DNA of 34,456 nt from Calditrichota bacterium. Lineage in GTDB: Bacteria; Electryoneota; B3-LCP. A program made the translations under genes and the position numbers. Shown in pieces: positions 31,094 to 34,456 of the stretch; position 1 is the stretch's first letter, and every line of letters starts with the position of its first letter. The notes beneath the pieces were generated by a model that saw only the letters and a list, made by a program, of their open reading frames with translations, was not told the origin of the DNA and ran no database searches. The DNA lies in NCBI GenBank assembly GCA_020051775.1, contig JAGVQJ010000022.1:1-34456 (forward strand), given 5' to 3'.

Positions 31094-32407
31094 GTGACAT
31101 CATATTTGAAACTTTCGCGCTACAAAGGTTTGGCCTTCGGAGCGCTGGCGGTCAAGTCGCTGCCGCTGGCATATGGCGCTTCGGTCATCCTGTTCGTCAA
31201 CACCCACCTGCCCCGGGACACCGAGTTAGGCGTTTATTCCCTGGCCATCGCTACGTTTTTTGCATTGTCGCTGGCAGGTAAGAGTTTCGCGCTGTTCCCA
31301 CTGATCAAGTTCCAGGCGGAAGGGGCGGCCGTGCCCGGCGTTTGGACGGCTGGAGTGACCTACTGGACCGGCACGCAATTGGTCGGCGCGCTAGGCGTCT
31401 GGTTGCTGGCTCCTCATGCGCCGGGAATCTTCCGTGCGCCTGGCCTGGATACCGGCATGCGCTGGGCCGCCGCGATCATCCTGACCTTCATCCCCCGCGA
31501 CCTGGTTTCAGCGCTGCTGCAATCGCGAAGACAGATGGGGCGGCTGTTCGTTCTGGAGGCGTTCTATTTCCTGGCAGCAGCGGTAGGTATAATCATTCTC
31601 GCTTTGATGGGATCTCTGAGCACCGCCAACCAGGTGCTGGCGATCAACCTGGGAGCGGGACTTTTATCCACGCTGGCAGCGCCGTTTCTGGTGTGGGGAA
31701 CCCTCCCGACCTGGGCCAGGCCACAGTCCGCAGTCTGGAAACGCACTGCCCTCTATGGCCGCGATTCGCTGGGGATCGGCGTTGGCGATCTGGCCTACAA
31801 TCAACTGGACTATCACCTGCTGGGTCTGTTCACTGGTCCGGCGCAGGTGGCGTTATACTTCGCCGCCAAGAATTTCTTCCGCTTTTATAACGCGGTGACT
31901 CAAGCCATCAATCTGCTGATCTTTCCCACCAGCTCGAATCTCTACGCACGCGGGGAAATCGCCAAGTTGAAGGAACTGGTGGAAAAGGTCTTGTCCGCAC
32001 AAATCGGACTGCTGGTTATCATCAACATCGGCGTCCTCCTGAGCGCGGATTGGATCGTGGCCGTGGTCTACCAGGGCAAGTTCCCCGATGCCGCCGGATT
32101 GTTGCGCCTCTTCTCGTTGGCCAGTTTCTTTGAACCGCTTTATATGGTGAGTGAAAACGTGCTGTACGGCATCGGCAAACCGCGCGCGGTGCTGATTGCC
32201 ATGTGGTCCTCCATTGTCATTTTCGTGCTGCTGGCGGCGACGCTGATGCCTCGTTTTGGCGCTCAGGGCGGCGCGCTGACCATCCTGGGGACACTGCTGT
32301 CTTTGGCGGTCATTACTTTGATATTCCTGCATCGCGAGTTGCATATCAATCCCGTTACCATCATGCGGCGAGGTTTATCCCTAACCTCATCCATCTTGAG
32401 GCGCTGA
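31094..32407 (+). CDS. Polysaccharide flippase-like multi-pass membrane protein (Wzx/MOP superfamily)
   Basis: About 437 residues from a GTG (VTSYLKLSRYKGLAFGALAV). There are twelve or so hydrophobic helices with the typical Wzx pattern: early SLPLAYGASVILFVNTHLPR, middle YGRDSLGIGVGDLAYNQLDYHLLGLF and YFAAKNFFRFYNAVTQAINL, and a late NVLYGIGKPRAVLIAMW. Wzx proteins move lipid-linked sugar units across the inner membrane. An in-frame ATG at 30983 overlaps the previous terminator and lies upstream of the promoter, so it is rejected. A TTG four codons further on (31106) is a possible alternative. The stop TGA overlaps the next ATG, so translation is coupled to the methyltransferase. Confidence 0.8.
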   Translation: MTSYLKLSRYKGLAFGALAVKSLPLAYGASVILFVNTHLPRDTELGVYSLAIATFFALSLAGKSFALFPLIKFQAEGAAVPGVWTAGVTYWTGTQLVGALGVWLLAPHAPGIFRAPGLDTGMRWAAAIILTFIPRDLVSALLQSRRQMGRLFVLEAFYFLAAAVGIIILALMGSLSTANQVLAINLGAGLLSTLAAPFLVWGTLPTWARPQSAVWKRTALYGRDSLGIGVGDLAYNQLDYHLLGLFTGPAQVALYFAAKNFFRFYNAVTQAINLLIFPTSSNLYARGEIAKLKELVEKVLSAQIGLLVIINIGVLLSADWIVAVVYQGKFPDAAGLLRLFSLASFFEPLYMVSENVLYGIGKPRAVLIAMWSSIVIFVLLAATLMPRFGAQGGALTILGTLLSLAVITLIFLHRELHINPVTIMRRGLSLTSSILRR

Positions 32408-33153
32408 TGCTGGATCAAGCCATTCGGTTTGGGGCGATACTGGCACACTTGGACTGGACAAATCCCCCCCGCCCCCCCTTGATAAGGGGGGGAATAATTG
32501 ATACCCCCCTGTCCCCCCTTTTTAAGGGGGGGAAAGCGGATTTTATCCTCGAGGTCGGTTCCGGTACGCGCGGCATTACCGCCTTCCTCGATCTTCCAGT
32601 GGTGGGCGTGGACGTAGCCTTTCCCGGCGACCCGGCTGCGGGAATGACGGCTTTAAAAGCTTCAGCTACGGCACTGCCGTTGAAAAACGGCAGCTTTGCG
32701 ACTGTTGTCTGTTCCGACATGTTGGAACACCTACCCGATGGGGTGCGTAAAGAAGCGGTAGGCGAGCTGCTGCGGGTCACGCGCGGAAAGCTTTTCCTGG
32801 CCTGCCCCAACGGTTCCGCCGCTCGCCGCGCCGATGGCCTTTTAGGTCGCCTGTATCGTCTGTTACATCTGCCGGTTCCAGACTGGCTTAGCGAACACCT
32901 CGATCTGCAATTGCCCGATCCTGAAGTCATCCGTGAGGCGTTGCAGGAGCAGCGAGCTTCATGCACGGAAATCAAGGGAGAAGGCGTTCTGGCACACATG
33001 TTCGTCACCCTGCTGATTTCGACGAAGGTTGCCAACCGCTTCTGGGCGAAGCTATTCCAAAGCCGCCCCGCCCGAGCGAAATTGCTGGTCAAATGCCCGC
33101 TGCTACGTCTGGGCCCGTCGTACCGGAGGTTGTGGGTGGTGGGGAAAGATTAG
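32407..33153 (+). CDS. SAM-dependent class I methyltransferase with an in-frame repeat insertion
   Basis: Protein of 248 residues; the ATG overlaps the flippase stop by one base. Motif I is FILEVGSGTRG (46-56). Next come the acidic strand-2 end in VVGVDVAF, the ATALPLKNGSFATVVCSDMLEHLP region and ELLRVTRGKLFLACPNG, the usual Methyltransf_11 order. Residues about 19-43 (PPRPPLIRGG, then TPLSPLFKGGK) come from a palindromic C/G-run repeat placed just before motif I. They are probably an extra loop that does not belong to the fold. The neighbours suggest the substrate is a sugar or glycolipid of the surface polymer, but this is inference. Confidence 0.8.
   Translation: MLDQAIRFGAILAHLDWTNPPRPPLIRGGIIDTPLSPLFKGGKADFILEVGSGTRGITAFLDLPVVGVDVAFPGDPAAGMTALKASATALPLKNGSFATVVCSDMLEHLPDGVRKEAVGELLRVTRGKLFLACPNGSAARRADGLLGRLYRLLHLPVPDWLSEHLDLQLPDPEVIREALQEQRASCTEIKGEGVLAHMFVTLLISTKVANRFWAKLFQSRPARAKLLVKCPLLRLGPSYRRLWVVGKD
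32472..32532. repeat. Paired C-run/G-run palindromes inside the methyltransferase gene
   Basis: Hairpin 1: CCCCCCCTT 32472-32480 with AAGGGGGGG 32484-32492. Hairpin 2: CCCCCCTT 32513-32520 with AAGGGGGG 32524-32531. They are separated by 20 bases. The unit reads in frame as PLIRGG...PLFKGG, a peptide pattern I recall as recurring in unrelated bacterial proteins. Confidence 0.8.
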
Positions 33154-33155
33154 CG

Positions 33156-33234
33156 CAATCTGCTTCATCTGCGGGAATCTGTGATTCAGACAATGTTTAA
33201 ATCCGTGTAATCCGCGTAATCCGTGGTTCAGAAA
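33156..33234. repeat. Dispersed ATCTGCG/AATCCGYG low-complexity repeat
   Basis: Imperfect copies of AATCTGCGGGAATCTG, then GATTCAGACAA, then AATCCGTGTAATCCGCG, in the gap between the methyltransferase and the YfhO-like gene. The same words occur at 21863-21911. Confidence 0.6.
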
Positions 33235-33249
33235 CTTTAGAGGCCTCTC

Positions 33250-34456
33250 GTGGCTAAACCCAAAAAATCCGCCGACAAAACCTCGTCCAGTCGTGCGATC
33301 CAGCCCAGGCTCACCGAGCTCTTGGGCGAGAAATCTCTCCCCTCCTGGGCGCAGATTGGCATCGCCATCCTGGTCGTCTACTTCATGATCCTGCTGATCT
33401 TTCCGCAGAACGTTTTCAACAGCTACGAATTCAAGTTCGGCGGGGATAATCTAGCGGCGGCGCCCATCGCCAAGATGGGGGAAGAATATGCCAAATCAGG
33501 CGATGTCCCCTCCTGGTGCCCTTTCATCATGGGCGGCATGCCCACGGTAGGCAGCCTGCTCTACGCCAATAATTATTACCCCGGTTTCGCGTTGGGAAGT
33601 TGGCTGGGTTTCGTTTTTTTCGGCAGCGATTATGCCTGGCTGTTCCTGCATTATCTACTGGCGGGATTTGGGATATTCCTATTACTGCGCGAGTTGGGTG
33701 TGCATTGGGTTTTTTCGGCGCTATGCGGGTTGTTCTTCGCCTTCAATCCGCAGATGGTCGTCTTCGCGGACGTGGGCCACGGCTCGAAGTTCATGACCAT
33801 CGCCTATCTCCCCTGGATTTTGTGGCTGACGATCCGGCTGTACGCTAAACCCTCTTCAGCGCGCGCCGCGGGTCTGGCGCTGGCTTTCGGCCTGATGTTG
33901 CTGGCTTTGCACGTGCAGATCGCCTACTACGGCGCCATGATGATGGGGCTCTATGCTGTCTATGCTTTCATCGCCGGAGGCAAGGCGGAACTCAAAATAA
34001 ATGTCCGAGCCACCTTGATGATGGCGGCGGCTGGAATTGTAGCTTTTGGACTCTCGGCGCCGCTTTACTTGCAGGTGCAGGAATACAGCCATTTCTCCAT
34101 TCGCGGGGGCGGCGCCACCGGCGGCGCTTCCTGGGACTACGCCACCGCCTGGTCGTTTGGGCCTTTGGAAACACTGACCTACATCTTCCCCTCGTTCTTC
34201 GGTTTCGGAGGGCAGACCTATTGGGGTTCCATGCCCTTTACCGACATGCCGCTCTATTGGGGCGGAGCGATCCTGCTGTTCGCGCCATGGGCGCTGGTAT
34301 TCAAGCGCGACCGCCTGACCTGGTTTCTGGTGATCCTGGCAGGACTGGCCTGGATAGTCTCCTTCGGAAAATTCCTCCCCCTTCTCTACAGCCCGCTCTT
34401 CTATTTGTTGCCCTACTTCAATAAATTCCGCGTGCCCAGCTTGATCCAGGTGCTGG
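33250..34456 (+). CDS. YfhO-like multi-pass membrane protein, N-terminal part (cut by window end)
   Basis: 402 codons are in the window and the frame runs off the end. The start is GTG at 33250 (VAKPKKSADKTSSSRAIQPR), preceded by AGAGG with six bases spacing. A basic N-terminus is followed by one helix (IGIAILVVYFMILLIF) and a long periplasmic loop with EFKFGGDNLAAAPIAKMGEE and GDVPSWCPFIMGGMP. Then come at least eight helices, with HGSKFMTIAYLPWILW, PQMVVFADVGHG and WSFGPLETLTYIFPSFFGFG. This layout fits the YfhO/GT-C-like proteins that modify surface polymers with lipid-linked sugars. It lies 96 bases after the methyltransferase and belongs with the flippase cluster. The catalytic role is not proven from this part alone. 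Confidence 0.75.
   Translation, partial: MAKPKKSADKTSSSRAIQPRLTELLGEKSLPSWAQIGIAILVVYFMILLIFPQNVFNSYEFKFGGDNLAAAPIAKMGEEYAKSGDVPSWCPFIMGGMPTVGSLLYANNYYPGFALGSWLGFVFFGSDYAWLFLHYLLAGFGIFLLLRELGVHWVFSALCGLFFAFNPQMVVFADVGHGSKFMTIAYLPWILWLTIRLYAKPSSARAAGLALAFGLMLLALHVQIAYYGAMMMGLYAVYAFIAGGKAELKINVRATLMMAAAGIVAFGLSAPLYLQVQEYSHFSIRGGGATGGASWDYATAWSFGPLETLTYIFPSFFGFGGQTYWGSMPFTDMPLYWGGAILLFAPWALVFKRDRLTWFLVILAGLAWIVSFGKFLPLLYSPLFYLLPYFNKFRVPSLIQVL

Overview
The window looks like a chromosomal stretch of an uncultured Gram-negative bacterium from the wider FCB group (a KSB1-, Zixibacteria- or Marinimicrobia-like lineage). The phylum is inferred, not proven. The main reason is that seven proteins combine an N-terminal Sec signal peptide with a C-terminal PNPFNP...GRLV..L...G...V.FDG..L.SGLY..R......K.VLLK module. 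This is the type IX secretion (T9SS) type A sorting domain used for surface or secreted proteins. An outer-membrane beta-barrel and a lipoprotein also fit a diderm. Genetic code, ribosome binding sites and promoters are conventional; the recurrent promoter is TTGACA/T, 17-18 bases, TATATT.

Layout. 1-345 (-): start of a MiaB/RimO-type radical-SAM methylthiotransferase. 569-4114 (+): gingipain-like C25 cysteine protease with a sorting domain. 4617-7975 (+): two-gene unit of a large lipoprotein and a PorV/FadL-like barrel, behind a long structured leader. 8464-11250 (-): papain-like C1A protease fused to FG-GAP repeats and a sorting domain. 11633-13045 (+): beta-CASP metallo-beta-lactamase nuclease. 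13181-15223 (+): FG-GAP repeat exoprotein. 15314-17644 (-): beta-helix exoprotein starting at TTG. 17852-20548 (-): compact housekeeping operon (YigZ/IMPACT, CNNM/CorC-like transporter, small membrane protein, ElaA acetyltransferase). 20751-21545 (-): AT-rich orphan membrane-anchored protein. 21977-25631 (-): dnaE, overlapped at its 3' end by a small Cys-rich ORF. 26099-30943 (+): three tandem beta-propeller exoproteins sharing nearly identical 3' ends. 31094-34456 (+): envelope-glycan cluster (flippase, methyltransferase, YfhO-like membrane protein, cut by the window end).

How the parts relate. Most of the window is an exoprotein factory: unrelated N-terminal modules (two protease families, beta-helix, FG-GAP and SBBP propellers) joined to one exchangeable export/anchoring tail. 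No core T9SS gene (PorK/L/M/N, SprA) is visible here, so the machinery must lie elsewhere. The PorV-like barrel at 6671 is the only candidate accessory factor. The flippase/methyltransferase/YfhO cluster probably builds surface glycan.

A second theme is small palindromic repeats. They sit between genes, act as terminators, and in at least two cases lie in frame inside coding sequences (15441-15512 and 32472-32532). The least explained elements are an orphan consensus promoter followed by a possible small RNA (21648-21749), a nested hairpin of about 86 nt (8075-8160), and an unnamed domain of about 110 residues shared by the C25 protease and the beta-helix protein. No tRNA, rRNA, transposase, integrase or CRISPR array was recognised.
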